From: Tetragenococcus halophilus subsp. flandriensis | Lineage (GTDB): Bacteria > Bacillota > Bacilli > Lactobacillales > Enterococcaceae | Direction: 5' to 3' | NCBI RefSeq assembly: GCF_030161475.1 | Contig: NZ_BSUG01000013.1 | Location: forward strand, 1-64,000 | Length of the DNA stretch: 64,000 nucleotides | Part shown: piece by piece, positions 1 through 10,409 of the stretch | Layout: each line of letters starts with the position of its first letter | How positions within the stretch are numbered: the first letter of the stretch is position 1 | The notes under the pieces: generated by a model | Database searches by the model: none | Told to the model about the DNA's origin: nothing | Seen by the model: only the letters and a program-made list of their open reading frames with translations | Translations under genes and position numbers: made by a program

Positions 1-146
1 TCTTAGCTCTTCAACTTTTTGCTCGCGTGTTGTTCGCGTTTATTGCTTGGTTGCTTCTTCTTTTAAAAGAAGCGCCCGACACATTGGTTCGTTTGCTTGC
101 TTTGTTCAGTTTTCAAAGGTCTACTGTTTGTTGCCGTAGCAACTTT
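1..146 (-). other. Leader of an rRNA operon, read leftward
   Basis: Read on the minus strand, this stretch follows a strong promoter and carries the TTTGAAAACTGAACAAAG tract that is common in Bacillales and enterococcal rRNA leaders, plus short hairpins (GTTGC-TACG-GCAAC near 131-145 and CTTCTTTTAAAAGAAG near 55-72). It is not coding. The 16S gene itself would start just left of position 1 and is not visible, so the assignment rests on leader features and on its place next to lysS, as in enterococci. Confidence 0.7.
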
Positions 147-149
147 TAT

Positions 150-178
150 ATCTTATCAATTCGACAAGGTTTTGTCAA
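150..178 (-). promoter_or_regulatory. rRNA operon promoter, proximal (third)
   Basis: On the minus strand there is a perfect -35 TTGACA (178-173), a 17-base spacer and -10 TAAGAT (155-150). It is the closest of three promoters to the leader and the best match to the sigma-A consensus. It points leftward, away from lysS. Confidence 0.85.
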
Positions 179-288
179 TATCTTTTTGCAAGTTAGCTAA
201 TTTTTATTTTAACTTTCTATTTATTGATTTGAAACTTTCTTTTCATTAATCAAATAAAAAAACATTGCTTTTTTACGACGACTTGATA

Positions 289-317
289 ATCTTACCAAAA
301 CTGTAAACATGCGTCAA
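289..317 (-). promoter_or_regulatory. rRNA operon promoter, middle (second)
   Basis: Minus strand: -35 TTGACG (317-312), 17-base spacer, -10 TAAGAT (294-289). The -10 hexamer is identical to that of the proximal promoter 139 bases downstream. Confidence 0.75.
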
Positions 318-368
318 TCATTTTTGTAAAAAAATGAAAAAGTTTTTCACCGTCAACAGCCAACTAAT

Positions 369-397
369 AATATACCAATAAACACCCTTTAGGTCAA
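369..397 (-). promoter_or_regulatory. rRNA operon promoter, distal (first)
   Basis: Minus strand: -35 TTGACC (397-392), 17-base spacer, -10 TATATT (374-369). It lies between the lysS terminator and the two other promoters, so it would start transcription of the same leftward unit. Confidence 0.6.
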
Positions 398-477
398 TGA
401 TTACGGCTTACATTTTTTCTTTATAAACAAGATAAATTTTTGTAAGACCTTTCTACTTCTCATACATTTCCATAATA

Positions 478-507
478 AAAAATACGGCTTTAAAAGCCGT
501 ATTTTAT
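478..507 (-). terminator. Terminator of lysS
   Basis: AAATACGGCTTTTAAAGCCGTATTTT is a strong symmetrical hairpin with T-rich 3' end, immediately after the lysS stop codon. It isolates lysS from the rRNA promoters beyond it. Confidence 0.85.
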
Positions 508-509
508 AA

Positions 510-2036
<1,527 letters not shown>

Positions 2037-2151
2037 TTATAATGCCAATGATAAGAAAAAAAAGCAAGCCGAAAAAAGAAACATGGCTTGATTTTTTCAC
2101 AAATTGGCTATTTTTTCAGCAATTTCTAACGATTATTCGAACAATAATTCT

Positions 2152-3039
2152 TTAGGATTCTTCTGCTGCTTCTTTTTTAAGCTCTACCAAATCTTGTTCG
2201 CTAAAGTAGTATTTATTACCACAAAAAGAACAAACAGCTTCTGCTCCGTGATCTTCTGCAATCATTTCTTGAATTTCTTGTGCACCTAATGAAATCAATC
2301 CTCTTGCAAAACGTTCTTTAGAACAATCACATTGGAATTGAACTGGCATTTCATCAAGCATAACTACAGCTTCGTCTGCAAAAATAAAATCTAAAATTTC
2401 TTCTGGGGTTTTTCCTTCATCCAACATAGCAGAAATATTGGGCAGCTGCTGCAAACGTTCTTCTAAAGCATTTACTACTTCCTCGGATGCACCGGGCATC
2501 ATTTGTATCATAAAACCTCCTGCTGTTTTAATAGAGTCATCAGTATCAACCAATACACTCAATCCAACAGAAGAAGGAATTTGTTCTGATACAGCAAGAT
2601 AATAAGTGAAGTCAGCTCCAATTTCACCTGATACGATCGGCGTTTGACCAGAAAACGGTTCTTTTAAGCCAAGGTCTTTAGTTACTGAAAACATCCCCTG
2701 CGTGCCTACCGCGCCACTAACGTCGAGTTTTCCATGTTCATTTAAAGGCAAACTAACATGAGGATTTTGGATATAGCCTTTGACGTTCCCGCTACCGTCA
2801 CTTGTTACAATGATCGCGCCTGCTGGTCCATCTCCTTTAACACGAACAGTTATGGTGTCGTCATCTTTAACTGTACTTCCTAACAATAGAGCACCCACTA
2901 AAGTACGTCCTAACGCTGCTGAGGATGTGTTCCAAGTATCATGATTCTTTTGCGCCTGGTCCACAGTTTGGGTAGCATTAATCGCATAAGCGCGGACAAA
3001 ACCATCATAAGCCATTGCTTTTACTAAATAATCTTCCAT
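2152..3039 (-). CDS. hslO: Redox-regulated chaperone Hsp33
   Basis: Hsp33 is a cytoplasmic holdase that is activated when oxidants release zinc from its C-terminal cysteine cluster. Here the four zinc-binding cysteines are intact as CDC (about 238-240) and CSFC (about 271-274), near the end of a 295-residue protein of usual length. The N-terminal region begins MEDYLVKAMAYDGFVRAYAI, typical of the family. A clear AAGGAG lies before the ATG. It sits between ftsH and lysS in the same direction, a conserved neighbourhood in enterococci and bacilli. A weak hairpin between ftsH and hslO may separate them partly. Confidence 0.96.
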   Translation of the reverse strand: MEDYLVKAMAYDGFVRAYAINATQTVDQAQKNHDTWNTSSAALGRTLVGALLLGSTVKDDDTITVRVKGDGPAGAIIVTSDGSGNVKGYIQNPHVSLPLNEHGKLDVSGAVGTQGMFSVTKDLGLKEPFSGQTPIVSGEIGADFTYYLAVSEQIPSSVGLSVLVDTDDSIKTAGGFMIQMMPGASEEVVNALEERLQQLPNISAMLDEGKTPEEILDFIFADEAVVMLDEMPVQFQCDCSKERFARGLISLGAQEIQEMIAEDHGAEAVCSFCGNKYYFSEQDLVELKKEAAEES

Positions 3040-3145
3040 TGTTCCTTTCTCCTTTTAGTTCAATTGCAAACAATAATTCGTTAAGTTTATTTAAGTATCT
3101 TACTAATAAATATTGCAAGACGCAATTTTTATGTTTGCACAAGGG

Positions 3146-3175
3146 AAAAGCTGTGATGCTAACACCACAGCTTTT
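3146..3175 (-). terminator. Hairpin after ftsH, possible terminator
   Basis: AAAAGCTGTG and its perfect complement CACAGCTTTT flank a 10-base loop just after the ftsH stop. No T-run follows outside the stem, so it may terminate only partly and let hslO be read through. Confidence 0.5.
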
Positions 3176-3184
3176 ATTGTACAA

Positions 3185-5287
3185 TTATTCATCTGTCTTG
3201 TCTGAATGATCATCTTGTTCTTCTGATGAAGACTCATTTGATTCTTGGCTATTATCTTCATTAGCAGCTGTAGAATCTTCCTCTTTATCATTCACACGAC
3301 CTTGTTCTTCTTTCTTTTCCAAAGCACGTTTAGCGTCTTCATATGAGCGGCCGTTTTCACTTGGAAATTCGCTTTCTTCCTCATAAGATTTTGGCATTTC
3401 GCCTGATTCAAATAATGATTTGATAGCTTTAGCATCAAGTGTTTCATATTCTAACAGTTTTTCTGCTATCAACTTATGCTTATCGCGATGAGATTCGATA
3501 ATTTCACGTGCCTTATCATGACCATCATTTACGATTTTGCGCACTTCATCATCAATTTCATAAGCAAATTGTTCAGAATAAGACTTCGTTTGCCCATAAT
3601 CACGACCAACAAATACTTGGTTGCCTCCTTCATATTGAATAGGACCAAGCTTGTCACTCATACCATATTGAGTAACCATACTACGAGCGATATTTGTCGC
3701 TTGTTCAAAGTCATTAGAAGCACCCGTTGATTGAGAGTCAAAAACAATTTCTTCAGCAGCACGTCCACCTAGTAGCCCTGCAATTTGTTCAGTCAAATCA
3801 TCCTTAGTCATTAAGTTCTGATCTTCTTTAGGCAAAGCAATCATATAGCCACCCGCACGACCACGTGGAATAATCGTTACTTTGTGAACGACGCGTGCTC
3901 GACTCAATACTAGACCAACAATGGTGTGTCCTGCTTCGTGGAAGGCCACCATTTCGCGTTCTTTTTTATTAACGACGTGATCTTCTTTAGCTGGTCCTGC
4001 AATAACACGGTCTTCAGCTTCATCGATATCCGAAGCATCGATTTTCTTCTTACCACGCCTTGCTGCAACAAGCGCTGCTTCATTCAATACATTTTCTAAA
4101 TCTGCACCGGAAAAACCAGGTGTTTGTTGGGCTACGACTTTCAAATCAACGTCATCGGTTATTGGTTTATTACGAGCGTGAACACGTAAAATAGCTTCAC
4201 GGCCCTTAACATCTGGACGTCCAACTAAAATTTGACGGTCAAAACGTCCTGGACGTAATAGCGCTGGATCCAATACATCAGAACGGTTGGTTGCAGAAAT
4301 GACAATAACTCCTTCATTTCCTTCAAAACCATCCATTTCAACTAACAACTGGTTCAATGTTTGTTCTCTTTCATCATGGCCACCGCCCATGCCAGCGCCA
4401 CGTTGACGAGCGACAGCATCGATTTCATCGATAAAGATAATAGCTGGAGCATTTTTCTTCGCTGTTTCAAATAGATCACGAACACGACTTGCCCCGACAC
4501 CTACAAACATTTCAACAAAATCTGAACCAGAAATAGAATAAAATGGTACGCCTGCTTCACCAGCTACTGCTTTAGCTAGAAGTGTTTTCCCAGTTCCTGG
4601 AGGGCCTTCTAAAAGAACACCTGCAGGGATACGTGCACCTAAATTAGAAAAACGTCTTGGATCTTTTAGAAATTCAACAACTTCAACTAATTCTTGTTTT
4701 TCTTCTTCAGCACCAGCTACATCAGAAAAACGAATCTTATTCGCTGATTTGTCGGCTTCTTTGGCTTTGGATTTGCCGAAATTCATCATTCGGCCACCTC
4801 CGCCGCCTCCGCCGCCTTGTTGGCCCATCATTAGATAAAATAGAACCAAAAAGCCTAATAGCGGTAAGAAGCTAAAGAGAAGCGACATCCAAATGCCACT
4901 ACTTGATTCTTCTTCAATAGAAGTTTGTACATTATTATCCTCTGCTAAATTGGTGATTTCACTCAATGTGGAATCATTGGGTAAAACAACCGTTGAAAAT
5001 TGACTAGTCGTAGACTCAGTTGAACCCAGTATGGCTAGTCCGTTATCATTATTTACTTCTTGTTCTTCTTCATATTCACCGGTTATCTGGTAAACACCAT
5101 TTGTCGGCTGAACATTAAATGACTCAATATCGCCAGATTCTAGTTGTTCAGAAAAAGTAGAATATTGTATTTCTGGCGTTTCGTCATTACCATCGCCTAG
5201 GAAGAAGTAAACAACCATTACCATGGCCAAAATAATCAGCACATAGTATAAGGTGTTTCTTGCTGTCCCTTTATTATTCTTGTTCAT
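3185..5287 (-). CDS. ftsH: ATP-dependent zinc metalloprotease FtsH
   Basis: FtsH is a membrane-anchored AAA+ protease that degrades misfolded membrane proteins and short-lived regulators. In order: a membrane segment (about 12-30), an acidic extracytoplasmic loop, a second membrane segment (about 133-153), a glycine-rich linker, Walker A GPPGTGKT (228-235), Walker B IIFIDEID (283-290), the SRH region (about 334-352) and the zinc site HEAGH (450-454). The C-terminal 60 residues are very acidic (runs of E, D, S), longer and more charged than in many relatives, which fits a halophile. GGAGG precedes the ATG. Upstream are hpt and tilS, the classical tilS-hpt-ftsH order. Confidence 0.97.
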   Translation of the reverse strand: MNKNNKGTARNTLYYVLIILAMVMVVYFFLGDGNDETPEIQYSTFSEQLESGDIESFNVQPTNGVYQITGEYEEEQEVNNDNGLAILGSTESTTSQFSTVVLPNDSTLSEITNLAEDNNVQTSIEEESSSGIWMSLLFSFLPLLGFLVLFYLMMGQQGGGGGGGGRMMNFGKSKAKEADKSANKIRFSDVAGAEEEKQELVEVVEFLKDPRRFSNLGARIPAGVLLEGPPGTGKTLLAKAVAGEAGVPFYSISGSDFVEMFVGVGASRVRDLFETAKKNAPAIIFIDEIDAVARQRGAGMGGGHDEREQTLNQLLVEMDGFEGNEGVIVISATNRSDVLDPALLRPGRFDRQILVGRPDVKGREAILRVHARNKPITDDVDLKVVAQQTPGFSGADLENVLNEAALVAARRGKKKIDASDIDEAEDRVIAGPAKEDHVVNKKEREMVAFHEAGHTIVGLVLSRARVVHKVTIIPRGRAGGYMIALPKEDQNLMTKDDLTEQIAGLLGGRAAEEIVFDSQSTGASNDFEQATNIARSMVTQYGMSDKLGPIQYEGGNQVFVGRDYGQTKSYSEQFAYEIDDEVRKIVNDGHDKAREIIESHRDKHKLIAEKLLEYETLDAKAIKSLFESGEMPKSYEEESEFPSENGRSYEDAKRALEKKEEQGRVNDKEEDSTAANEDNSQESNESSSEEQDDHSDKTDE

Positions 5288-5355
5288 GCGGCCCCTCCTT
5301 GCCAGTTTGTCTTATTTTGACCTTTTATATTGTAGCATATCTTTCTTTGTTTTGG

Positions 5356-5904
5356 TCAAACTTTTGTTTCATATATACTTGGTTTTAATACTCCCACATA
5401 AGGTAGATTGCGGTACTGTTCTGCAAAATCCAAACCATAGCCTACCACAAATTCATCGGGAACATCAAATCCGATATAATCCGCTTCAATATCCACGACA
5501 CGACCTTTAGGTTTATCCAAAAGCGTAACAATTGCAACAGAATTTGCTTGACGATATTTAAATAAGTCCACCAAGTAACGAAGCGTACGCCCGCTGTCAA
5601 TGATATCTTCTACAATCAACATATCGCGTCCCTTTACGTTTGTGTCTAGGTCTTTTACGATTTTCACCTCTCCTGATGAAACCGTCGCATTACCGTAACT
5701 TGACACATCCATAAAATCAAGTTCTATATATGTATCCATTTGACGTACAATATCAGCCATAAAAGGGATGGCCCCCTTTAATACACCCACCACAAGTGGT
5801 TGTGTATTTTTATACGCTGCTGTAAGCTCCTTGCCTAGTTCTTCACAACGATTATGGATTTCTTCTTGTGTAATCAAGATTGTTTCAATATCTTTTTCCA
5901 GCAT
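5356..5904 (-). CDS. hpt: Hypoxanthine(-guanine) phosphoribosyltransferase
   Basis: Salvages hypoxanthine and guanine to IMP and GMP with PRPP. The PRPP-binding motif [10 protein letters not shown] (about 96-105) is intact, and the 182-residue length matches the family. The ATG lies inside the 3' end of tilS (20-base overlap), preceded by AAGGAG, which supports this start and translational coupling. In Bacillus, Hpt, TilS and FtsH are linked genetically; the same order is kept here. Confidence 0.96.
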   Translation of the reverse strand: MLEKDIETILITQEEIHNRCEELGKELTAAYKNTQPLVVGVLKGAIPFMADIVRQMDTYIELDFMDVSSYGNATVSSGEVKIVKDLDTNVKGRDMLIVEDIIDSGRTLRYLVDLFKYRQANSVAIVTLLDKPKGRVVDIEADYIGFDVPDEFVVGYGLDFAEQYRNLPYVGVLKPSIYETKV

Positions 5905-7309
5905 TTGCTTCTCCTTCCAGCTTTAGCTTTTGGTACCTATAAAGAAGTACGTAGTGTATTTTAGCAGTTTCTTTTGTAATACACAAATAAGAAAATACAT
6001 GAGGTAATACGCCTAAAACTTTTCCTTGAAAGTCGGTTACAACCCATGCTTTTTCACGTGAAGCTGGCGAGACTTTTTTATCAATAAAAAAGCGAGAAAG
6101 CTTTTTATTCAACTGTTCGTTCAACTGAATACGATCGCCTGCTTGTCGTCTGCGCAATTGCACTCTAGTAGGAAATTCTAACGTTAAATTTTGGCGATAT
6201 TCTAACCAAAATTTGACTTTTTCGGGAATTTTTATTTCATCTTTGGGAAAAACCCCCAGCCACTCGTTTTCTGACAAAAATAAGGACTCCCCAACAGACA
6301 ATATATGAGACTCATTTTTATCAAAAACAGCTTGGCTTTTACACAAGAACAATTGGTCATAATTTTTTTGAAATTGCCAAGTTTGATCAATATCAATTTC
6401 CCAGTTCGCTTTTTTCTTTACTAAAAGTTTCATCAGTTGCTCTATTTGTTTAGCACTAATAGTTAAATTATAATACTGTCGTGCTTTTTTTGCCAATTCT
6501 TGCCAGAAAAAAACTTGCTGAGCTGTCGAAAACTTCAAATAAGCGTGCAAATTGATTTCAAATTCATTAGGCTTTTCTGTAATAATCGTTTGATACCATT
6601 GTTTTTGCTGATCAGTAATAATTTCTTGCGCGGCCTCGATCTGGTAAGAGAGTCGCTGAAAGTGTTGTAAAGTTTGCTTATTCTCTTGTTTTAACAGTGG
6701 TATGACTTGGTGTCTGATTCGATTTCTTTGCATGTCAAAAGAGGCATTGGTTTGATCTTCAAAATAATCAATTCCTTCTTGTTGGCTGTAATTTAAGATT
6801 TCCTCTTTTGAAATGTGTAATAGGGGTCTGATCAATGCTTGATTTTCACCAAAGGACTGATTTGCCAATATGCCTTTAGCTGAGAATAAATTCCCGTCTC
6901 TTACCATTTTCATAATCATCGTTTCCATCTGATCGTCGCTATGATGTGCTGTAGCAAGTAGCTGGTAATGATAATCATCCATAATTTCTCTAAAAAAATT
7001 ATAACGAAAAGCTCGAGCTTTTTCCTCCATACCACTAGCTGGAAAATGTTTCCAAGAAGTAGTATAAAACAAAAGCTCGTGTTTTTTACAGTAGGCTCTC
7101 AGAAAATTTTCTTCTTCATCCGAGGCCTGACGTAATTTATGATTCACATGAGCTACCCCGATAGTGAAGTCGCTTTTTTTCTGCAATCGTTCTAAGATAT
7201 GTAGCAGCACCATGGAATCAACGCCTGTAGATACTGCAACCAAGATCCGTTCGTTAGCTTTTAAAAGTTGATTTTCTTCAATAAAGGACTCAACTTGTGA
7301 TAAAAGCAT
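5885..7309 (-). CDS. tilS: tRNA(Ile)-lysidine synthetase
   Basis: Converts C34 of the CAU-anticodon tRNA-Ile to lysidine so that it reads AUA and is charged with isoleucine. The N-terminal PP-loop is [10 protein letters not shown] (about 24-33), in which the usual SGGxDS reads STGVDS. The rest of the N-terminal ATPase domain ([19 protein letters not shown]) and the C-terminal TilS domain are recognisable. Length 474 is usual. GAGGTGG precedes the ATG. Overlaps hpt by 20 bases. Confidence 0.94.
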   Translation of the reverse strand: MLLSQVESFIEENQLLKANERILVAVSTGVDSMVLLHILERLQKKSDFTIGVAHVNHKLRQASDEEENFLRAYCKKHELLFYTTSWKHFPASGMEEKARAFRYNFFREIMDDYHYQLLATAHHSDDQMETMIMKMVRDGNLFSAKGILANQSFGENQALIRPLLHISKEEILNYSQQEGIDYFEDQTNASFDMQRNRIRHQVIPLLKQENKQTLQHFQRLSYQIEAAQEIITDQQKQWYQTIITEKPNEFEINLHAYLKFSTAQQVFFWQELAKKARQYYNLTISAKQIEQLMKLLVKKKANWEIDIDQTWQFQKNYDQLFLCKSQAVFDKNESHILSVGESLFLSENEWLGVFPKDEIKIPEKVKFWLEYRQNLTLEFPTRVQLRRRQAGDRIQLNEQLNKKLSRFFIDKKVSPASREKAWVVTDFQGKVLGVLPHVFSYLCITKETAKIHYVLLYRYQKLKLEGEANAGKRY

Positions 7310-7356
7310 TTAAACCACCTCACTTCAACTCAAAAATCTCCTGAAAAAAGAAAACA

Positions 7357-7397
7357 GACATAAAATCCACTACTTTTAAGCAGTGAATTTTAGTCTG
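7357..7397 (-). terminator. Terminator after the S1-domain gene
   Basis: Hairpin made of AAAATTCACTGC and its G-U-tolerant partner with TTTT-rich flanks, followed by more T-rich sequence on the minus strand. It lies between the S1-domain gene and tilS. Confidence 0.7.
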
Positions 7398-7406
7398 CTA
7401 TACTAT

Positions 7407-7850
7407 TTAGTTTCTGCGGCCACCACGACCACCACGTTTTCCTTCTGTGTTTCTTCTCAAAGAAGACAGGCGATCGTCACTTTCTTTTAGGAATGAATTC
7501 ATTAATGCATCGAAGTCTTGTTTCTCATTTTCAGTATCTTGTTTACGTGTTTGTGTTTTTTTCTGAGCAGAACGGTTCGAAGAATGCCCCCGTTCACCTT
7601 TGTCTTCTTTTGGTTTGTCTTCTGCTTTTCGAATAGATAAACCAATTTTTCCATCATCTCCAATGGAAGTCACAAGCACAGTAACTTCATCACCCACTGA
7701 TAACACGTCATGAATATCTTTAACAAATCCATTTGAGATCTCACTGATATGAACAAGGCCTGTTTTTTTATCTCCTAAATCAATAAATGCACCAAAATTT
7801 GTAATCCCTGACACTTTTCCCTTTACTTTTTCTCCAACTTCGATTGACAT
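7407..7850 (-). CDS. S1 RNA-binding domain protein, YabR-like
   Basis: A 147-residue protein with a single S1 domain at the N-terminus (VGEKVKGKVSGITNFGAFIDL, then HISEIS) and a basic, low-complexity C-terminal tail ending in KRGGRGGRRN, typical of RNA-binding proteins. It resembles Bacillus YabR; the exact role is not established. I place the start at ATG 7850, because AGGAGG lies just before it; the upstream in-frame ATG at 7880 would put that ribosome site inside the coding region. It lies between divIC and tilS as in enterococci. Confidence 0.88.
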   Translation of the reverse strand: MSIEVGEKVKGKVSGITNFGAFIDLGDKKTGLVHISEISNGFVKDIHDVLSVGDEVTVLVTSIGDDGKIGLSIRKAEDKPKEDKGERGHSSNRSAQKKTQTRKQDTENEKQDFDALMNSFLKESDDRLSSLRRNTEGKRGGRGGRRN

Positions 7851-8056
7851 AAAAAAATTGTTCCTCCTAAAATTTACCATTTCTAAAATAATTATAACTT
7901 ATCTCATACTTGAAAGGCACTAAGTCTTTGCTATTGTAGCATATATCTCATTAAAAGTTACGCAAACCTAAGTTCCCTCTATTTACATTTTAACATATAA
8001 CCCTTGCTATTGGCACGCTTTTTACCTTTTATATAGACCTGTCTATGCTTTAAGAG

Positions 8057-8467
8057 CTAATTGGATTCGTCAGTTTCTTCGTCACTTTCATTGGCTACGC
8101 CAGACTCATTTCCTGGAAGCGGAAAAACGATTTCATCATCGTCTGAGTATAGAAAGCGACTTCTAGCGATTTTTGCAACATAATCTTCATCTTGTAACAA
8201 AGAGACATCATTTTCTAAATCCTCTTTTTGCTCAGACACTTCTTTTTGCTTAACTACTGTTTCTTCTTTATAATCTTCTAGGCTTTGCAAACGAAGGTAG
8301 TCATTAAACAAAGATATGCCCACACTTAAGAAAATAATAGCAGCGACAACAAAAATCGCCATTAAACGACGTCGTCTAAAGATAATTTGGCGTTGTTCTT
8401 TTGCATATTGTTTTTTGGCATATTCATTGTCTAGGACTTTTACTTTTGATTTTTCTTGCTTGTCCAC
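8057..8467 (-). CDS. divIC: Septum formation protein DivIC/FtsB family
   Basis: A small bitopic division protein: basic cytoplasmic N-terminus (to about 33), one membrane segment (about 34-55), then a coiled coil rich in K, E and L (about 60-100) and an acidic C-terminal tail. This is the architecture of DivIC, which works with FtsL and DivIB at the septum. The start is GTG (8467), with GGAG 8 bases upstream. It lies after the rqcP gene in the conserved block. Confidence 0.9.
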   Translation of the reverse strand: MDKQEKSKVKVLDNEYAKKQYAKEQRQIIFRRRRLMAIFVVAAIIFLSVGISLFNDYLRLQSLEDYKEETVVKQKEVSEQKEDLENDVSLLQDEDYVAKIARSRFLYSDDDEIVFPLPGNESGVANESDEETDESN

Positions 8468-8542
8468 TCAAACCGCTCCAGTCTTCTCCTTAGTTGATCT
8501 TTATTATACCAACATCCTCTATGCTTGTCTAACGCAAATTCG

Positions 8543-8800
8543 TTAAATTTTTCTTTCGTCTGAAACGATCTCATACATTTCTTGTGCATCTTCTTTTTTC
8601 GTTGATTCATGCAAAGCATTGACCTTTAATTCAATCGTTCGATTCCCAAATTGAATTTTTACTATATCGCCAATTTGAACATTGCTGCTTGACTTTGCTA
8701 AATTTCCATTGATCTGAACGCGACCTTTATCGGCCACCTCTTTGGCAACCGAACGCCGTTTGATCAATCTGGAAATCTTTAAAAATTTATCTATTCTCAT
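8543..8800 (-). CDS. rqcP: S4-domain RNA-binding protein RqcP
   Basis: An 85-residue protein that is almost entirely one S4 RNA-binding domain ([21 protein letters not shown]). In Bacillus the homologue (YabO, RqcP) takes part in alanine tailing during ribosome-associated quality control with RqcH. Its ATG overlaps the stop of the MurJ-like gene (ATGA), and the GGAGG of that gene's last codons serves as ribosome site, so the two are translationally coupled. Confidence 0.92.
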   Translation of the reverse strand: MRIDKFLKISRLIKRRSVAKEVADKGRVQINGNLAKSSSNVQIGDIVKIQFGNRTIELKVNALHESTKKEDAQEMYEIVSDERKI

Positions 8801-10374
8801 TTATTTTTTCCTCCGATACGTAAAATCTTTTTTCCAAAAGGTAACAACAACCATTCCCGCACAGTAAACAGGTCAAGCATAACAGCTGCTTTTATAAATA
8901 CACTCGCTCCTAATAAAACAGCCAACAAGCTTAAAACAAAAGCAAATAAGCGTGTGTCTAATGCCCCGAAAGTTAAACGAATGACACTAAAAAATAACAG
9001 TAAAGTAATAATCATTAAAAAAAGACAACTGACTAATTTCCAAGCAAAATGCCGTTCTTTTTTAAAACTATTGATACTCTTTTTTTCCGCTTTTGTTAAA
9101 GACCACAAAACCGCAAATAATCCTAAAAGTGTTGCTAGACTAGCGCCCAAAGTTCCTAAATAAAACACCAGTATGCCAGTAGCCAAAAGTTTCACTACAA
9201 AACCCTTAGCAGCTGCTTTTAATGCTTGAGAATATACGCCTTGACTTTGTGCGATGCTTTGATAAGCTTGAACTTCTGCCATCAATCCTACAGCCAAAAC
9301 AAATGCCATTAATGTCGTATTTCCCAAAGAATCCTTAAATAAAGCAAAATTTAAATACGGCACTAATACAGCTAGCCCACAAGAAGCGGCGCCAGCTATT
9401 GCTGAGGTAAAACGTAGATAGATTTTAGCAGACATAACAAACTTCTTTTGGTTATTTTGTATTATCAATTTTGTTAGTGCCGGTAAAAAAGTAGCACTTA
9501 AAGCTGTTGCAACAACTAAACCTAGTTGAACAAGCGGTTGCCCGCGATCATAGATTCCTTTTGCCACTTTAGCACTTTGTTCAGCTAAACCACTGCTGGT
9601 TAATGAATTAACGATTAAAAATGAGTCAACTAACTGAAATAAAATTAACATCCCACTGTAAACAGATACCAAACCGCCTTCAACAAAAAAGCGTCTAATC
9701 AACCTACTTTTTTTAGGAATACGTGGTAGAAATAATTGCGGGCGTAAATGGATACCATAAATTTTTCGATCGTAGTAAATCAAGATAAGCCACGCCATCA
9801 AACCACCTACAAAAGCACCTGACATTGCAAAAGCGCCTGTTTGATAAACGGACAAAGAAAAATGTGTAAAAGCAACCGCCGACAATAGGATGACCCCTAC
9901 TCGTAGCAGTTGTTCGATCACTTGCGAAACTGCTGTAGGTACCATTAACAACTCTCCTTGAAATAGTCCACGATATAAAGATAAAGCTGGCATCAATAAA
10001 AAGGTAAAAGAAGCGACCCGAATGACTATTGCCAGCTCTGGATCTCCCATTGAACTGGCAAGACCGCGACTAAATAAAAAAGTTATTGCCCATAAAATAA
10101 AAGCGCTCCACCACAGCAAAGAATAGCTTTCATCCAAAATACGTCGTTTTTCTTGTGGACCTGTTTGTTCAGCTACTAATTTCGATAAAAATTGTGGGAA
10201 ACCTGTCAACGCAAAAGTCATGGCGATACCATAAATAGGATACACTTGCTGATAAACATAAAATCCTTCATCACCAACGATATTCTGAAAGGGGATGCGG
10301 TAAATCGCACTGAGTACTTTTGCGATAAAAGAAGCAATGGTTAAAATAAACGCGCCTTCCATCATCGTTTTCAT
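8797..10374 (-). CDS. Polysaccharide/lipid flippase of the MOP superfamily (SpoVB/MurJ-like)
   Basis: A 525-residue integral membrane protein with about 14 hydrophobic segments and the family opening [25 protein letters not shown]. Members flip lipid-linked wall or polysaccharide precursors; it matches the YabM/SpoVB group found between mfd and rqcP, and the substrate cannot be told from sequence. Start choice is uneasy: the ATG at 10374 has no well-spaced ribosome site, whereas AAGGGGG is ideally spaced (7 bases) from an ATT codon at 10386, which would add four residues. ATT starts are rare, so ATG is kept. Confidence 0.88.
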   Translation of the reverse strand: MKTMMEGAFILTIASFIAKVLSAIYRIPFQNIVGDEGFYVYQQVYPIYGIAMTFALTGFPQFLSKLVAEQTGPQEKRRILDESYSLLWWSAFILWAITFLFSRGLASSMGDPELAIVIRVASFTFLLMPALSLYRGLFQGELLMVPTAVSQVIEQLLRVGVILLSAVAFTHFSLSVYQTGAFAMSGAFVGGLMAWLILIYYDRKIYGIHLRPQLFLPRIPKKSRLIRRFFVEGGLVSVYSGMLILFQLVDSFLIVNSLTSSGLAEQSAKVAKGIYDRGQPLVQLGLVVATALSATFLPALTKLIIQNNQKKFVMSAKIYLRFTSAIAGAASCGLAVLVPYLNFALFKDSLGNTTLMAFVLAVGLMAEVQAYQSIAQSQGVYSQALKAAAKGFVVKLLATGILVFYLGTLGASLATLLGLFAVLWSLTKAEKKSINSFKKERHFAWKLVSCLFLMIITLLLFFSVIRLTFGALDTRLFAFVLSLLAVLLGASVFIKAAVMLDLFTVREWLLLPFGKKILRIGGKNK

Positions 10375-10409
10375 CTGATTGCGAATCGCTAATCCCCCTT
10401 TCTACTAAC

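Noticed and set aside
3146-3175. A strong terminator separating ftsH from hslO
   Set aside because: The stem is good but no T-run follows outside it, so I list it only as a possible, partial terminator.
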